Notes: generated from the letters alone by a model not told the origin. A DNA stretch of 64,000 bases from JADJOM01 sp046327715 (GCA_046327715.1 JAXLXY010000002.1:124001-188000), one strand, 5' to 3'. Numbered from the stretch's first letter, positions 7,978 through 18,545 are shown. Numbers and translations: made by a program.

Positions 7978-10346
7978 CAGCGGCTGGGCACGAGGCGGCG
8001 GTCGGTGGGGAGGGCCACGGGCTGTGGCAGGCGACGAAGGTAATCGGCCAGGATGCCGCGGCTGGTGCGATCGCTGGCGGTGACCTCATAGCGGGTCAGC
8101 GCCCCCGGGGTCCGGCAGCCCCGGCCGTCGCGGCAGTCGGTGGCGCCCAGCGGGAACGTGGAATCGGGCGCGAGCAGCGCCGCGCTCAGTGCCACGGTGT
8201 AGCTGCCGGCCGCGTTGAGCGAGGTCCCATTGGCCAGCCGCACCCGGCGCACCCGTCCGAAGGGCTTGCGGCGAGGATCGTAGTCCACGCGCGCACCGGC
8301 CAGGGCGCAGCAGGCCTCCGGCTCCGCCAGCAGGTTCTCCAGCAGCGCCAGGACATCCGACCCCTTCATCCGCAGCAGCAGGAGTGCACGGTCCGGGACG
8401 GCGCTGTCCAGTCGCGTCGCGGTGAGGGGCCCGGCCGGGAGCCCGCCGGGGATCTCGTCGCCCCGCGCAAGGCCGAGGTCGGCGCGCAGCGCGTTGCGGT
8501 AGGCATCGGCGAGCAGCCGGGAGGCGCCTCCCTCGGGTCCGGGCGCGGCGGGCAGCCGGAGCGTGGCCACGGCGTGCCGGGCGATCGAGTCGGCCCGGGC
8601 CTCGGCACGCGCCTCCGCCCGGGCGATGGAGTCGCGCCGCGCGATCTCCTCGCCGCTCGGGGGCGAGGGCAGCTGCAGGGGCGCCGGCGCCGCCTCGGGC
8701 GCGGGCGCCGCCGCCGGCCCCCGCACGAACAGCGCGCGCGCCCGCTCCGCATAGTCGGCCGGGGCCAGCATCCACTGCGCCTCGCCGAGGGTCTCGACCC
8801 GGAGGGTGTGGCGTCGCGCCAGGTCGGCGAGGAGGAGGTCGCGGATCGCCTCGCCCTTGTCGTACACCACGGGCGCTCCGGCGAAGGCGGTCGCGTTCCC
8901 GCCGCCCTGCTGCCGGTAACTGCTCACCGCGACCGTGACGCTGTCCTCCGGCCCGAGCGGCCGGCCGCCCACCTCCAGCCGGGTGATCCGGCTCCCCGGC
9001 GGCTGGCTGAGGTCGAGGGTCCAGGCGGCGCCGCCCAGCAGCTCGAAATTGGGCCCCGCGACGTACCGGTTGGGTGCGACGCGTCCCGTGGAGTCCACGA
9101 AGTAGTAGCGCGCGCCCTGCTCCATCACGGCACGCAGCTGGGCGCCCGTCAGCCGCACCGCGCGCAGGGTGTACTCGGCGGGATAGAGCCGGAACAGCTC
9201 GGCCATGGTGATCTCGCCCTCGTCGAACCCGGCGCGCGGGTCGAAGACCGGGACCAGCGACAGCGACGCCCCGCTCGCCCGGCGCTGCACGGCATGCATC
9301 CAGCGCAGCAGCGGCACATCCTCGACCCGTGCCGTGGCGAGTGTCAGGCGCCGGTCCGACTCGCCCACGACCGTCGAGATCCACCCCAGCATGGCGCGAT
9401 GGGGCTCGGCGAGGCGCCGGGCCATCTGGGCCGAGGGCCGCACCTCCTCCAGCGCCACCCGCTCCGCGCGCACCCCCACCAGGCGGAGACCGCCCCGTTC
9501 GCCGACCAGGGTCAGGTGCACCACGGCGAGGGTGCGGCCCTGCGGCCGCGGCTGCACGAAGTGGACCCCCTGGATGACGCTATCGACGATCTCCTCATGC
9601 GAATGCCCCAGCACCACGAGGTCGGGCCGGCTGGGACCGGCGGCAAACTGCGCCGAGACGTCCTCCCCGCCGAGCCCGGTGGTGTCGTAGCTCGCGCGCC
9701 CGCCCAGCCCGCTGTGCGCCAGCGCGATCACCAGGTCGCCGTCCTTGCGCGCCTCGCGCAGCACCGGCTCGATGCCCGGCTCGATGCGGTCCACCCGGAG
9801 CTGGTCGCCGAGGCGGCTCCGGTTGAGCACCATGGCGGCGGGGGTGGTGAATCCGGTCACGGCGACCCGCACACCGTTGCGGACCACCACCACGTACGCG
9901 GCCAGGGCGAGTGTATCGGCGGGCAGGGCGCGGAGGTTCCCGCTCACCCAGTGGAAGGTCGAGCCGGCGATGGCGCGCTGGAACGCCGGCAGCCCGAAGT
10001 CGAAGTCGTGGTCCCCGGGGGTCGCCACGTCATAGCCGACGGTGTTCATCGCGTCGATGACGGGATGGGGATCGCGCGCGGTCCCGCGGCCAAAGTAGGC
10101 CGCGAGCGGGCTGCCCTGCAGCGCATCACCGGCGTCGACCACCAGCACCTGGCCGGGGTAGCGGTCCCGCAGCGAGTCGACCACGGTGGCCACCCGGGCG
10201 AGGCCACCGGGCCAGGGAGCGTTCTGGAGGTAGTCCCAATCCGTCGCGTATCCGTGCACATCGGCGGTGGCGACCACCACCAGCCGCACGGTATCGGCCT
10301 GGGCGGGGGGGACCAGGAGGCCGGCCATCATAAGGAAAGGGAGCAT
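7977..10346 (-). CDS. Exported 5'-nucleotidase / cyclic phosphodiesterase, UshA family
   Basis: A 789-residue exported enzyme expected to strip phosphate from nucleotides in the periplasm. A short signal peptide ends near PAQAD; the metallophosphatase domain follows (ATADVHGY, DAGDALQGS, ALAHSG, LGHSHEE), then a 5'-nucleotidase C-terminal domain (YRQQGGGNATAFAG). After an Ala/Pro/Arg-rich linker comes a second, shorter C-domain-like segment (KGSDVLALLENLL, VDYDPRRKPFGRVRRV). The metal motif GNH(D/E) reads GDHD, an Asn-to-Asp change at a ligand position. Start chosen at 10346 because AAGGA lies nine bases upstream. First gene of the nucleoside operon. Confidence 0.9.
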   Translation of the reverse strand: MLPFLMMAGLLVPPAQADTVRLVVVATADVHGYATDWDYLQNAPWPGGLARVATVVDSLRDRYPGQVLVVDAGDALQGSPLAAYFGRGTARDPHPVIDAMNTVGYDVATPGDHDFDFGLPAFQRAIAGSTFHWVSGNLRALPADTLALAAYVVVVRNGVRVAVTGFTTPAAMVLNRSRLGDQLRVDRIEPGIEPVLREARKDGDLVIALAHSGLGGRASYDTTGLGGEDVSAQFAAGPSRPDLVVLGHSHEEIVDSVIQGVHFVQPRPQGRTLAVVHLTLVGERGGLRLVGVRAERVALEEVRPSAQMARRLAEPHRAMLGWISTVVGESDRRLTLATARVEDVPLLRWMHAVQRRASGASLSLVPVFDPRAGFDEGEITMAELFRLYPAEYTLRAVRLTGAQLRAVMEQGARYYFVDSTGRVAPNRYVAGPNFELLGGAAWTLDLSQPPGSRITRLEVGGRPLGPEDSVTVAVSSYRQQGGGNATAFAGAPVVYDKGEAIRDLLLADLARRHTLRVETLGEAQWMLAPADYAERARALFVRGPAAAPAPEAAPAPLQLPSPPSGEEIARRDSIARAEARAEARADSIARHAVATLRLPAAPGPEGGASRLLADAYRNALRADLGLARGDEIPGGLPAGPLTATRLDSAVPDRALLLLRMKGSDVLALLENLLAEPEACCALAGARVDYDPRRKPFGRVRRVRLANGTSLNAAGSYTVALSAALLAPDSTFPLGATDCRDGRGCRTPGALTRYEVTASDRTSRGILADYLRRLPQPVALPTDRRLVPSR

Positions 10347-10441
10347 GTCAGAATATCCTTGGGCGCCTTCCGGCCGCGCAATGCGTTCCATCACCCCCCG
10401 CTTGCATTTCCGGTCCCGGCTGTGTATTCGTTTTGGCGCAT

Positions 10442-10819
10442 ATGACGCCGTCCCTGACCCTGCCGGACCTGCTGCAGGCCCTGGGGGAGCCGACCCGGCT
10501 CCGGATCCTCAACTGCCTCACGGCGGCGCCGCTGTTCGTGTCGGACCTCGTGCTCCTGCTCGACCTGCCCCAGCCCACCGTGTCGCGGCACCTCCGCATC
10601 CTGCGCGACCTGGGCCTGGTCCGGGATACCCCGATCGCGCAGTTCGTGCTCTATCGCCTGCGACGGCCGGCGGAGCCGCTGGGCCGGGTGCTGGCGGTGG
10701 CCCTCGACGCCTCACAGGCGGACCCGGTCTACCGTGCCGAGCGCGAGCAGGCCGCCGAACGCAGCCGCCGTCACGCCCGGACCCGCACCGACAGTGCCCT
10801 GGAGGAACGCCCGGCATGA
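10442..10819 (+). CDS. ArsR-family transcriptional regulator
   Basis: A 125-residue winged-helix protein: ALGEPTRLRILNCL, then PQPTVSRHLRILRDLGLV as the recognition helix, and a charged C-terminal tail. The alpha-3 metal box ELCVC is absent (the aligned stretch is PLFVSDL), so it probably does not sense arsenite or another thiophilic metal in the classical way. It shares ATGA with phoB and thus heads the arsR-phoB-phoR unit, suggesting it responds to a phosphate-related or other signal, or controls this unit. Divergent from the nucleotidase operon by 95 bases. An upstream TTG start at 10433 is possible. Confidence 0.88.
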   Translation: MTPSLTLPDLLQALGEPTRLRILNCLTAAPLFVSDLVLLLDLPQPTVSRHLRILRDLGLVRDTPIAQFVLYRLRRPAEPLGRVLAVALDASQADPVYRAEREQAAERSRRHARTRTDSALEERPA

Positions 10820-11519
10820 GCCACCGCATTCTTGTGGTCGACGACGAACCTGACATCACCGCGCTGGTGGCATATCACCTCGCCAAGGCGGGCTACCGCG
10901 TCTCCACGGCGGCCAATGGGCCCGACGCGCTCAAGGCGGCGCGCGAGGAGCGGCCGGACATCGTCATCCTGGACGTGATGCTGCCGGGCGCCTCCGGGTA
11001 CGACGTGCTGGCGGAGCTGCGCCGGCGGGAGGAGACGCGCGACGTCGGGGTGATCCTGCTGACCGCGCGGCGGGAGGAGCCCGACCGGATCCGTGGCCTC
11101 TCCCTGGGCGCCGACGACTACCTCACCAAGCCGTTCTCGCCGGCGGAGCTGGCGCTGCGGGTCCATGCGCTGCTCCGGCGGCTGGCGGCCCCCGCCGTGG
11201 CCAGCGGCTCCACCCTGGCCGCGGGCCCCATCGCGATCGACCGCTCGGCACACAAGGTGGCGGTCGACGGGAAGGAGATCGAGCTGACGGCCACCGAATA
11301 CAAGCTGCTGCTCACCCTGGTGGAGCGCCGGGGACGGGTGCAGACCCGCCCGCAGCTGCTGGAGACGGTCTGGGAGGCCCAGCCCGACATCCAGACCCGG
11401 ACGGTGGACATGCACGTGCAGCGCCTGCGCACCAAGCTCGGCGAGGCCGGCGACCTGATCGAGACCGTGCGGGGCTTCGGATACCGGTTCCGGGGTGCCG
11501 AGCGCACCACGCGGCGCGC

Positions 11520-11523
<4 letters not shown>
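10816..11523 (+). CDS. phoB: Phosphate regulon response regulator PhoB/PhoP
   Basis: A 235-residue OmpR/PhoB-type regulator. Receiver domain residues: acidic pair in VVDDEP, phospho-acceptor Asp53 in ILDVMLPG, Thr in LLTARR and Lys105 in LTKPF. The C-terminal winged helix contains ELTATEYKLLLTL and ends TVRGFGYRF, characteristic of PhoB. Overlapped start (with arsR) and stop (with phoR) by ATGA, so the three are co-translated. Its assignment as the phosphate regulator follows from the adjacent PhoR-like kinase and the pst operon; the 11-bp repeats upstream of nearby genes are its expected binding sites. Confidence 0.93.
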
Positions 11524-13237
<1,714 letters not shown>

Positions 13238-13241
<4 letters not shown>

Positions 13242-13266
13242 CGCGGGCACCGCCGGTCCGTGACAC
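13238..13266 (+). promoter_or_regulatory. Putative Pho box upstream of PAP2 gene
   Basis: Heptamers GTGACGC (13238) and GTGACAC (13260) lie exactly 22 bp apart with a degenerate unit (ACCGCCG) between them at 13249, giving an 11-bp period. The first unit contains the phoR stop codon. Same pattern as the boxes at 17380 and 18621. Confidence 0.55.
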
Positions 13267-13316
13267 CGGCGGGCGATCATTGCGGCGAACAGGACGAGGA
13301 GGTCTTCCTGCGCCGC

Positions 13317-13829
13317 ATGCTGCTGAGGCTCACCACCCAGGACCGCCGGCTGGTCACCGCGCTGGCGCGCCGCTCGGCGCCGTTCTGGATGGATCGCGGC
13401 TTCCGGGTCATCACCCATGCCGGCGGGGCCGCGGCGACGATCGGGGCGTCGCTCGCCCTGATGCTGCATCCCGCCACCCGCGGCGCGGGGCTGGTCGCGG
13501 GAACGGCCAACCTGCTCTCCCACCTCGCGGTGCAGGCCCTCAAGCGTACCGTCGTCCGGCCGCGCCCCTCGCTCGCCGTGCCCGGTGTCACGGCGCTGGC
13601 GCACCTCCCCGACCACTTCTCGTTCCCGTCGGGCCACTCGGCCGCCGCCATGGCGGTGGCCGTGGGCGTGTTCCTCGCGTCACCCGCGGCGGGCCTCGCG
13701 GCCCTGGCCATTGCCGTCCTGGTGGGGATGTCACGGGTGTACCTGCGGGTGCACTACGCCACGGACGTGCTCGTCGGCCAGGCGCTCGGCGCGGCCGCGG
13801 CCGTGCTCGCGCAGCTGAGCCTCGCATAG
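13317..13829 (+). CDS. PAP2-family membrane phosphatase
   Basis: A 170-residue membrane protein with the three PAP2/phosphatidate phosphatase motifs: KRTVVRPRP, FPSGHSAAA (catalytic His) and SRVYLRVHYATDV. It would dephosphorylate a lipid phosphate or pyrophosphate, such as phosphatidic acid or undecaprenyl-PP. The ATG at 13317 is chosen; GGAGG is about 15 bases upstream, and a GTG at 13260 would add 19 residues but starts inside the Pho box. The 3' end overlaps the convergent glycosyltransferase gene by 76 bases. A Pho-box-like repeat upstream suggests phosphate-starvation control, fitting a role in lipid phosphate recovery. Confidence 0.85.
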   Translation: MLLRLTTQDRRLVTALARRSAPFWMDRGFRVITHAGGAAATIGASLALMLHPATRGAGLVAGTANLLSHLAVQALKRTVVRPRPSLAVPGVTALAHLPDHFSFPSGHSAAAMAVAVGVFLASPAAGLAALAIAVLVGMSRVYLRVHYATDVLVGQALGAAAAVLAQLSLA

Positions 13830-14908
13830 TCCGCCGCGAGTTCATCGAGCTCGCGATTCCAGTCCCGGCCCACCGCGAAGGCCCGGGCCGCCTCCCCCAT
13901 CGCCGCACGACGCTCCTCATCCCCCGCCAGCTCCACGATCCGGTCGGCGAAGGCGCCGGGATCCCCCGCCGGCACCAGGCAGCCGGTGATCCCTTCCCGC
14001 AGGTTCTCCGGGATGCCGCCGGCCGCCGCCCCGATCACCGGCACCCCCGACGCGAGCGCCTCGAGCGCCACCAGGCCGCAGGTCTCGGTGGGCGAGGGAA
14101 AGACGAAGAGCTCCGCGTCGGCGTAGATGCCCGCCAGCGTTTCCCGCGCGAGGAAGCCCAGGTGCCGCGCAAAGGGCAGTGCGGTACGGACGGCGGCGGC
14201 CTCCGGGCCGTCCCCTGCGACCGTGAACCGGGCCCGCGTTCCCAGCCGCGCGTGGGCCTGGGTGAACGCCGCCACGAGGGTCGCCACGTCCTTCTCCACC
14301 GCGAGCCGCCCGACGTGCAGCACCTCGAACGGCGCGGCCCCCCGGGGGCGCGTGCGACGTGAGGGATGGAAGAGCGCGGTATCCACCCCGCGCCCCCAGA
14401 CGACGGGTCGCGGCACGCCGAGGGCCAGCAGGTCGTCCCGGGTGGCGGCGCTGGGCGTCTGGGTGAAGGCCGCCCCGGCATGGAACCGACGGAGCCAGGC
14501 ACGGGTGGGGCCGACCGCCCAGCGGCCCAGGTACCGGGCGGCATACCTGGGGAAGTCCGTATGGAAGGAGGTCACCACCGGCAGGCCGCGGCGCCTGGCA
14601 TACGCGGCGCCGAAGAGCCCGAGCGGACCCTCCGTCACCAGGTGGACCAGGTCGGGATCGAAGGCGTCGAGCGGCCGCGCCAGGCCGCGACCCCAGGGCC
14701 AGGAGAGCCGGACCTGGGCGTAACCCGGGCAGGGCGTCGCCGCGAGGCGGAGCAGCCCGGCCTCGTCGTCGGTGGGGCGTTCATACCTGGGGCAGAGGAT
14801 CATCACCTCGTGCCCGCGGCGGCGCAGGCCGTCCCGCATGGTCGCGAGCACCGTGGTGACCCCGTTCACCTCGGGCCGGAAGGTGTCGGTGCAATAGAGG
14901 ATTCGCAT
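13754..14908 (-). CDS. GT4-family glycosyltransferase, possibly glycolipid-forming
   Basis: A 384-residue GT-B enzyme. The N-terminus MRILYCTDTFRPEVNGVTTVL and the C-terminal PSPTETCGLVALEALASG with its EX7E nucleotide-sugar site match the MgtA/SqdX-like branch of family GT4, whose members glycosylate diacylglycerol or mannosylate lipids. It lies inside the phosphate island and has a minus-strand 11-bp repeat (GTCGCCG, GTGACGC) 43 bases before its start, so I infer synthesis of phosphorus-free glycolipid in phosphate limitation. Acceptor and donor cannot be read from sequence. Its 3' end overlaps the PAP2 gene by 76 bases. Confidence 0.85.
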   Translation of the reverse strand: MRILYCTDTFRPEVNGVTTVLATMRDGLRRRGHEVMILCPRYERPTDDEAGLLRLAATPCPGYAQVRLSWPWGRGLARPLDAFDPDLVHLVTEGPLGLFGAAYARRRGLPVVTSFHTDFPRYAARYLGRWAVGPTRAWLRRFHAGAAFTQTPSAATRDDLLALGVPRPVVWGRGVDTALFHPSRRTRPRGAAPFEVLHVGRLAVEKDVATLVAAFTQAHARLGTRARFTVAGDGPEAAAVRTALPFARHLGFLARETLAGIYADAELFVFPSPTETCGLVALEALASGVPVIGAAAGGIPENLREGITGCLVPAGDPGAFADRIVELAGDEERRAAMGEAARAFAVGRDWNRELDELAADYARLSCASTAAAAPSAWPTSTSVA

Positions 14909-14950
14909 CCGGAAAGGCTCAGGCTACGGCGTCGCGCCGGGACCACGGCG

Positions 14951-14968
14951 GCGTCACGATCCGGCGAC
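14951..14968 (-). promoter_or_regulatory. Putative Pho box upstream of glycosyltransferase
   Basis: On the minus strand GTCGCCG and GTGACGC are spaced 11 bp, 43 bases before the glycosyltransferase ATG. In the same divergent region a plus-strand GTGACAC at 15014-15020 precedes the AlkP-type gene. Each is a partial match, so support is moderate. Confidence 0.4.
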
Positions 14969-15063
14969 AGGCCCCGCGGCGTGCCTGTTCCGGGACCGCA
15001 GGATCATGGATCGGTGACACGCCGGACCGACACTTGCTCTACGACTCTACACATGGAGCGCTC

Positions 15064-15900
15064 GTGCCTGCTGGGTACCGGAGGGTCCTGCTGGTCGTGA
15101 TTGACGGGCTCCGCCCTGATGCCGTGACACCGGAGGCCATGCCGACACTCGATCGCCTGATGGCGAGCGGCTGGCGTGCCGGCCTGGCCACCACGGTGCG
15201 GCCGAGCGTCACGGTGGCCGCGCTCACCTCGCTTGCCACCGGCGTCTCCCCGGCGCGGCACGGTGTCGATCACCCGAGCCTGACCCGGCTGGGCCGGGTC
15301 CGCGGCTTGGCCCCGCTGCCGATCGAACTGCGGCGGCACGGCGTCGAGACGACGATCCTGGCCCCCGCCCTCGGCGGGGCGACCCGGTGGATGGCCGGCG
15401 CCCTCCTGCGCCTCGGTGGCGTGTCGCGGCTGGGCGGCGGCACGGGCGCCCCGGGGCTGCTGTTCGAGCAGGCGGCGCTGCAGCTCACCACCAGCGCCGG
15501 GCCCTCCTTCGCGGTGGCCTACGTCAACGACACGGACATCGCCGGGCACGCCTGGGGCTGGATGTCGGGGCCCTACCTCCAGGCCGCCGCGATCATTGAC
15601 CGGGGCCTGCACCATCTCGAGCCGCTGCTCGACGACCCCGAGAACCTGGTGATCATCACCGCCGACCACGGTGGTGGCGGGGTGCTCCCCAACGACCACG
15701 ATCATCCGCACCCGATCAACGACCGGATCCCCCTTCTGCTCCTGGGCGGGGGGGTGCAGCGCACCGAGGTGCCGGAGGGGTCCGCCCACCTGCTCGACAT
15801 CCCGCCAACCATTCTCTGGAGCCTGGGAGCGCCGGTCCCGGCGCAGTACGAGGGACGGATCCTCAGCGAGGCCTTCAGCCCTGCCGCGGTGCTGGCATGA
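15064..15900 (+). CDS. Alkaline phosphatase superfamily hydrolase (phosphodiesterase/NPP type)
   Basis: A 278-residue enzyme of the AlkP superfamily resembling type I phosphodiesterase/nucleotide pyrophosphatases. Metal and catalytic positions: VVIDGLRPD (Asp), RPSVTVAALTSLATG (Thr nucleophile), VNDTDIAGHAWG (Asp, His) and ITADHGGGG (Asp-His). No signal peptide is seen with the chosen GTG start (GGAG seven bases upstream); an earlier in-frame TTG at 15034 adds little. It probably releases phosphate from a phosphodiester or monoester; substrate unknown. Divergent from the glycosyltransferase and within the Pho island. Confidence 0.82.
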   Translation: MPAGYRRVLLVVIDGLRPDAVTPEAMPTLDRLMASGWRAGLATTVRPSVTVAALTSLATGVSPARHGVDHPSLTRLGRVRGLAPLPIELRRHGVETTILAPALGGATRWMAGALLRLGGVSRLGGGTGAPGLLFEQAALQLTTSAGPSFAVAYVNDTDIAGHAWGWMSGPYLQAAAIIDRGLHHLEPLLDDPENLVIITADHGGGGVLPNDHDHPHPINDRIPLLLLGGGVQRTEVPEGSAHLLDIPPTILWSLGAPVPAQYEGRILSEAFSPAAVLA

Positions 15901-16082
15901 GCGGGGCCGCGCCGCATCCCGGCGGCAGGCCCGGGCAGCCCGAGTCGGGCCCGGAAACCGGGGTTCCAGTGCCCCGGCCGCGCCCCGCCGCGGGCCAGGC
16001 GGCACTGCTCGCCCTGGTCCTGTCCTCGGAGGATGCCCTGTTCCGCGACCCCTTTGCGGATTTCATCCCCAGCAGCCGCTGA
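15897..16082 (+). CDS. Small hypothetical ORF after AlkP-type gene
   Basis: A 61-residue ORF whose ATG overlaps the preceding stop by four bases (ATGA), the usual junction in this genome. The first half is Pro/Gly-rich, and the tail LVLSSEDALFRDPFADFIP contains more ordinary residues. No family recognised. The junction is the only support; it could be read-through sequence. Confidence 0.3.
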   Translation: MSGAAPHPGGRPGQPESGPETGVPVPRPRPAAGQAALLALVLSSEDALFRDPFADFIPSSR

Positions 16083-16102
16083 CACACGCCGTTTCGGGCG
16101 TC

Positions 16103-16142
16103 GTTACCGTTGCGTTACCGTTCCTGACATCGTCCGTGACGC
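16103..16142 (+). promoter_or_regulatory. Putative Pho box upstream of porin
   Basis: Units GTTACCG (16103), GTTACCG (16114), TGACATC (16125) and GTGACGC (16136) are spaced exactly 11 bp. A GTGATTT about 10 bp downstream (16151) could overlap the -10 element. It lies 77 bases before the porin ATG. Confidence 0.65.
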
Positions 16143-16218
16143 TGTCCGGCGTGATTTGGCGCGTCACCGGGGCGGCGCGCTGTCGTCCCCACGTCACACA
16201 CTCGCCTAGAGGACCGTC

Positions 16219-17373
16219 ATGTTGCGCACCCGCCTGATCGGCGTCGGCCTGCTTTCCCTGCTTGGCGCGGCGTCGGCCGCGGCCCAGACCACGTACCCGA
16301 GCGTCAAGGTCACCGGCCGGCTGCAGACCCAGTTCTATTACTTCGGCAACGAGGACTACGCCGCCACGACCGGTCCCCAGTCGAACGTCTTCCTCCGCCG
16401 GGCGCGCATCGAGGCGAAGGTCCAGATGAACGAGTACATCTCGGCCTACATCCAGCCGTCCTTCGAGGGCGGACGGGCGGCGGCCTCGAGCAGCTGCACC
16501 TCGACGCTGGATACCCTGGCCAACACGGTCACCACCAAGTGCACCAACGGCAACGGCGGCATCCGCCTCCGCGACGCCTGGATCGACGTCCGGCTGTCCA
16601 AGCCGGAGGCCCCCACGGCGTTCACGCTGCGGTTCGGCCAGGAGAAGCGTCCCTTCAGCCGCTACGAGCTGACCTCCTCGAACAACCTGCCCTCGATCGA
16701 GCGGGGCGCCGGGCGCGGTCTGCTCGCCGTCCAGAGCAATGAGCTGTTCGAGAAGCAGGGCCTGCTTTCCCATGACGTCGGCATCAGCGGGCGGGTGGAA
16801 CGGAAGCTCGATCCCAGCGGCCGGATGGTCTCGCTGGTGGCGGGCATCTACAACGGGCGCGGTGAGTCGCTCAACGACAACAACAACGCCAAGTCGTTCG
16901 GCGTCCGGGCCTCGGCGGACCTCTGGAGCAAGCTGAGCGTGGGCGGCGCGTACTTCTCGCATGACCAGATCCTTGCCGCCGACAGCGCCTTCCGCAACAA
17001 GGGCTACGGCGTGGACGCGCAGTGGAGCAAGGTGGGCGAGCCGGGCCTCTACGTGCTGGCCGAGGTGCTGAGCGGCGAGCAGGCCAATGCCGGGCGTACC
17101 AAGATGCTCGGTATCCAGGGCCTGGCGGCGTACAACATCCGGACCACCAGCCCGACCTCCTGGCTGTACGCGGTCGAGCCCTCGCTGCGGGTGGATATCG
17201 CCGACCCGGACACCGACACGGACAATGACGGCGCAACGCTGATCACCGGTTCGGTCGCCTTCTACATGTCGAGCAAGGCGCTGCTGCGGGTCGGGGTGGA
17301 CCACCAGAGCTTCCAGGCCAGCGGCGCCAAGAGCATCACCGGCGTCCGGGGCTCGATGCAGGTCAGCTTCTAG
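16219..17373 (+). CDS. Phosphate-selective porin, OprP/OprO-like
   Basis: A 384-residue outer-membrane protein with a signal peptide (cleavage near SAAAQ). The mature part contains amphipathic strands: VKVTGRLQTQFYYFG, NVFLRRARIEAKVQM, then FTLRFGQEKRPFSRYELTSS, which is the typical start of the OprO/P family, and it ends with an aromatic terminal strand (GSMQVSF). It would give phosphate or polyphosphate passage through the outer membrane. It has its own Pho-box-like array and lies immediately before pstS, matching the function. Anion specificity (Lys/Arg ladder) cannot be judged by eye. Confidence 0.88.
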   Translation: MLRTRLIGVGLLSLLGAASAAAQTTYPSVKVTGRLQTQFYYFGNEDYAATTGPQSNVFLRRARIEAKVQMNEYISAYIQPSFEGGRAAASSSCTSTLDTLANTVTTKCTNGNGGIRLRDAWIDVRLSKPEAPTAFTLRFGQEKRPFSRYELTSSNNLPSIERGAGRGLLAVQSNELFEKQGLLSHDVGISGRVERKLDPSGRMVSLVAGIYNGRGESLNDNNNAKSFGVRASADLWSKLSVGGAYFSHDQILAADSAFRNKGYGVDAQWSKVGEPGLYVLAEVLSGEQANAGRTKMLGIQGLAAYNIRTTSPTSWLYAVEPSLRVDIADPDTDTDNDGATLITGSVAFYMSSKALLRVGVDHQSFQASGAKSITGVRGSMQVSF

Positions 17374-17379
17374 GTCCGC

Positions 17380-17419
17380 GTGACGGGTTCGTGACAGAGC
17401 CGGGGGCGGTCCGTGACCG
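17380..17419 (+). promoter_or_regulatory. Putative Pho box upstream of pstS
   Basis: Units GTGACGG (17380), GTGACAG (17391), degenerate GGGGGCG (17402) and GTGACCG (17413) occur with exact 11-bp period. The last two units overlap a hairpin (17400-17426, 12-bp stem with one G-T wobble) that may terminate the porin transcript. Confidence 0.7.
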
Positions 17420-17489
17420 TCCCCGGCGTTCTTCCGCCCGGGTCGCAGGTGCGGCCCGAGCCGATCAACCGAGTCCAAGGAGCGTCTAC

Positions 17490-18545
17490 ATGTTCGCTGG
17501 TCTGCTGCGCGGCCGCCTCGCCCTGGTGGCGCTGCTTGCCGCCGGTGCTGCCTCCCAGGCCGAGGCGCAGAAGCTCACCGGGGCCGGGGCCACCTTCCCC
17601 AACCCGATCTACAGCAAGTGGTTCGACGCCTACAGCAAGAAGACCGGCGTCCAGATCAACTACCAGTCGGTGGGCTCCGGCGCCGGCATCCGGCAGTTCA
17701 CCGAGGGCACGGTGGACTTCGGCGCCACCGATGGTCCGATGAACGAAAGCCAGCTCCAGGCGGTCAACGGCAACGTGGTGCACCTCCCCACCGTGCTGGG
17801 GGCCGTGGTGGTGACCTACAACCTCCCGACGCTCGGCGCCACCCAGCTCAAGCTGGACGGCAACACGCTGGTCGACATGTTCATGGGCCGCATCACCAAG
17901 TGGAACGACAAGCGGATCCAGGCGCTCAACCCGGGCGTGGCCCTGCCGGACCTCGACGTGATCATCGTGCACCGCTCCGACGGGTCGGGCACGACCTACA
18001 TCTTCACCGACTATCTGAACAAGTTCAGCCGGGAATGGAAGGACAAGGTCGGGTACGCCACCTCGGTCAACTGGCCGGTGGGTCTCGGCGGCAAGGGCAA
18101 CGAGGGCGTGACCCAGCAGATCAAGCAGGTGGAAGGGGCCGTGGGCTACGTCGAGCTGATCTATGCCATCGCCAACCAGCTGCCCTACGCCCAGGTCAAG
18201 AACGCCGCCGGCAAGTTCATCGTGCCGTCGCTCGAGTCGGTGACGGCCGCCGCGGCGGGCGCCAAGCTGCCCAAGACGACCGACTTCCGGGTCTCGATCA
18301 CCAATGCTCCGGGCGCCGATGCCTACCCCATCGCCTCGTTCACGTGGCTGCTGATCCGGCTGGACAACCCCGCGACCGACAAGGCGAAGCTCATCCGGGA
18401 CTTCCTCAGCTGGATGCTGGGCGATGAGGCCCAGAACATGGCGAAGGAGCTGCACTATGCGCCGCTCCCGGCCGAGGTCCGCGCGCTCGCCCTCGAGAAG
18501 GTCAAGAACCTCAAGGGCGCCGGCAAGCCGCTGGCCATGAACTAG
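17490..18545 (+). CDS. pstS: Phosphate ABC transporter substrate-binding protein PstS
   Basis: A 351-residue periplasmic phosphate-binding protein. A signal peptide ends near AEAQ; mature sequence begins KLTGAGATFPNPIYSKWFDAY, the PstS signature, with ligand-binding segments NYQSVGSGAGI, DFGATDGPM and RSDGSGTTYIFTDYL all present. AAGGAG lies 7 bases before the ATG. It is preceded by the 11-bp repeats at 17380 and followed by a strong hairpin (18575-18603) that separates it from pstC, as expected for a binding protein made in excess over the permease. Confidence 0.96.
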   Translation: MFAGLLRGRLALVALLAAGAASQAEAQKLTGAGATFPNPIYSKWFDAYSKKTGVQINYQSVGSGAGIRQFTEGTVDFGATDGPMNESQLQAVNGNVVHLPTVLGAVVVTYNLPTLGATQLKLDGNTLVDMFMGRITKWNDKRIQALNPGVALPDLDVIIVHRSDGSGTTYIFTDYLNKFSREWKDKVGYATSVNWPVGLGGKGNEGVTQQIKQVEGAVGYVELIYAIANQLPYAQVKNAAGKFIVPSLESVTAAAAGAKLPKTTDFRVSITNAPGADAYPIASFTWLLIRLDNPATDKAKLIRDFLSWMLGDEAQNMAKELHYAPLPAEVRALALEKVKNLKGAGKPLAMN

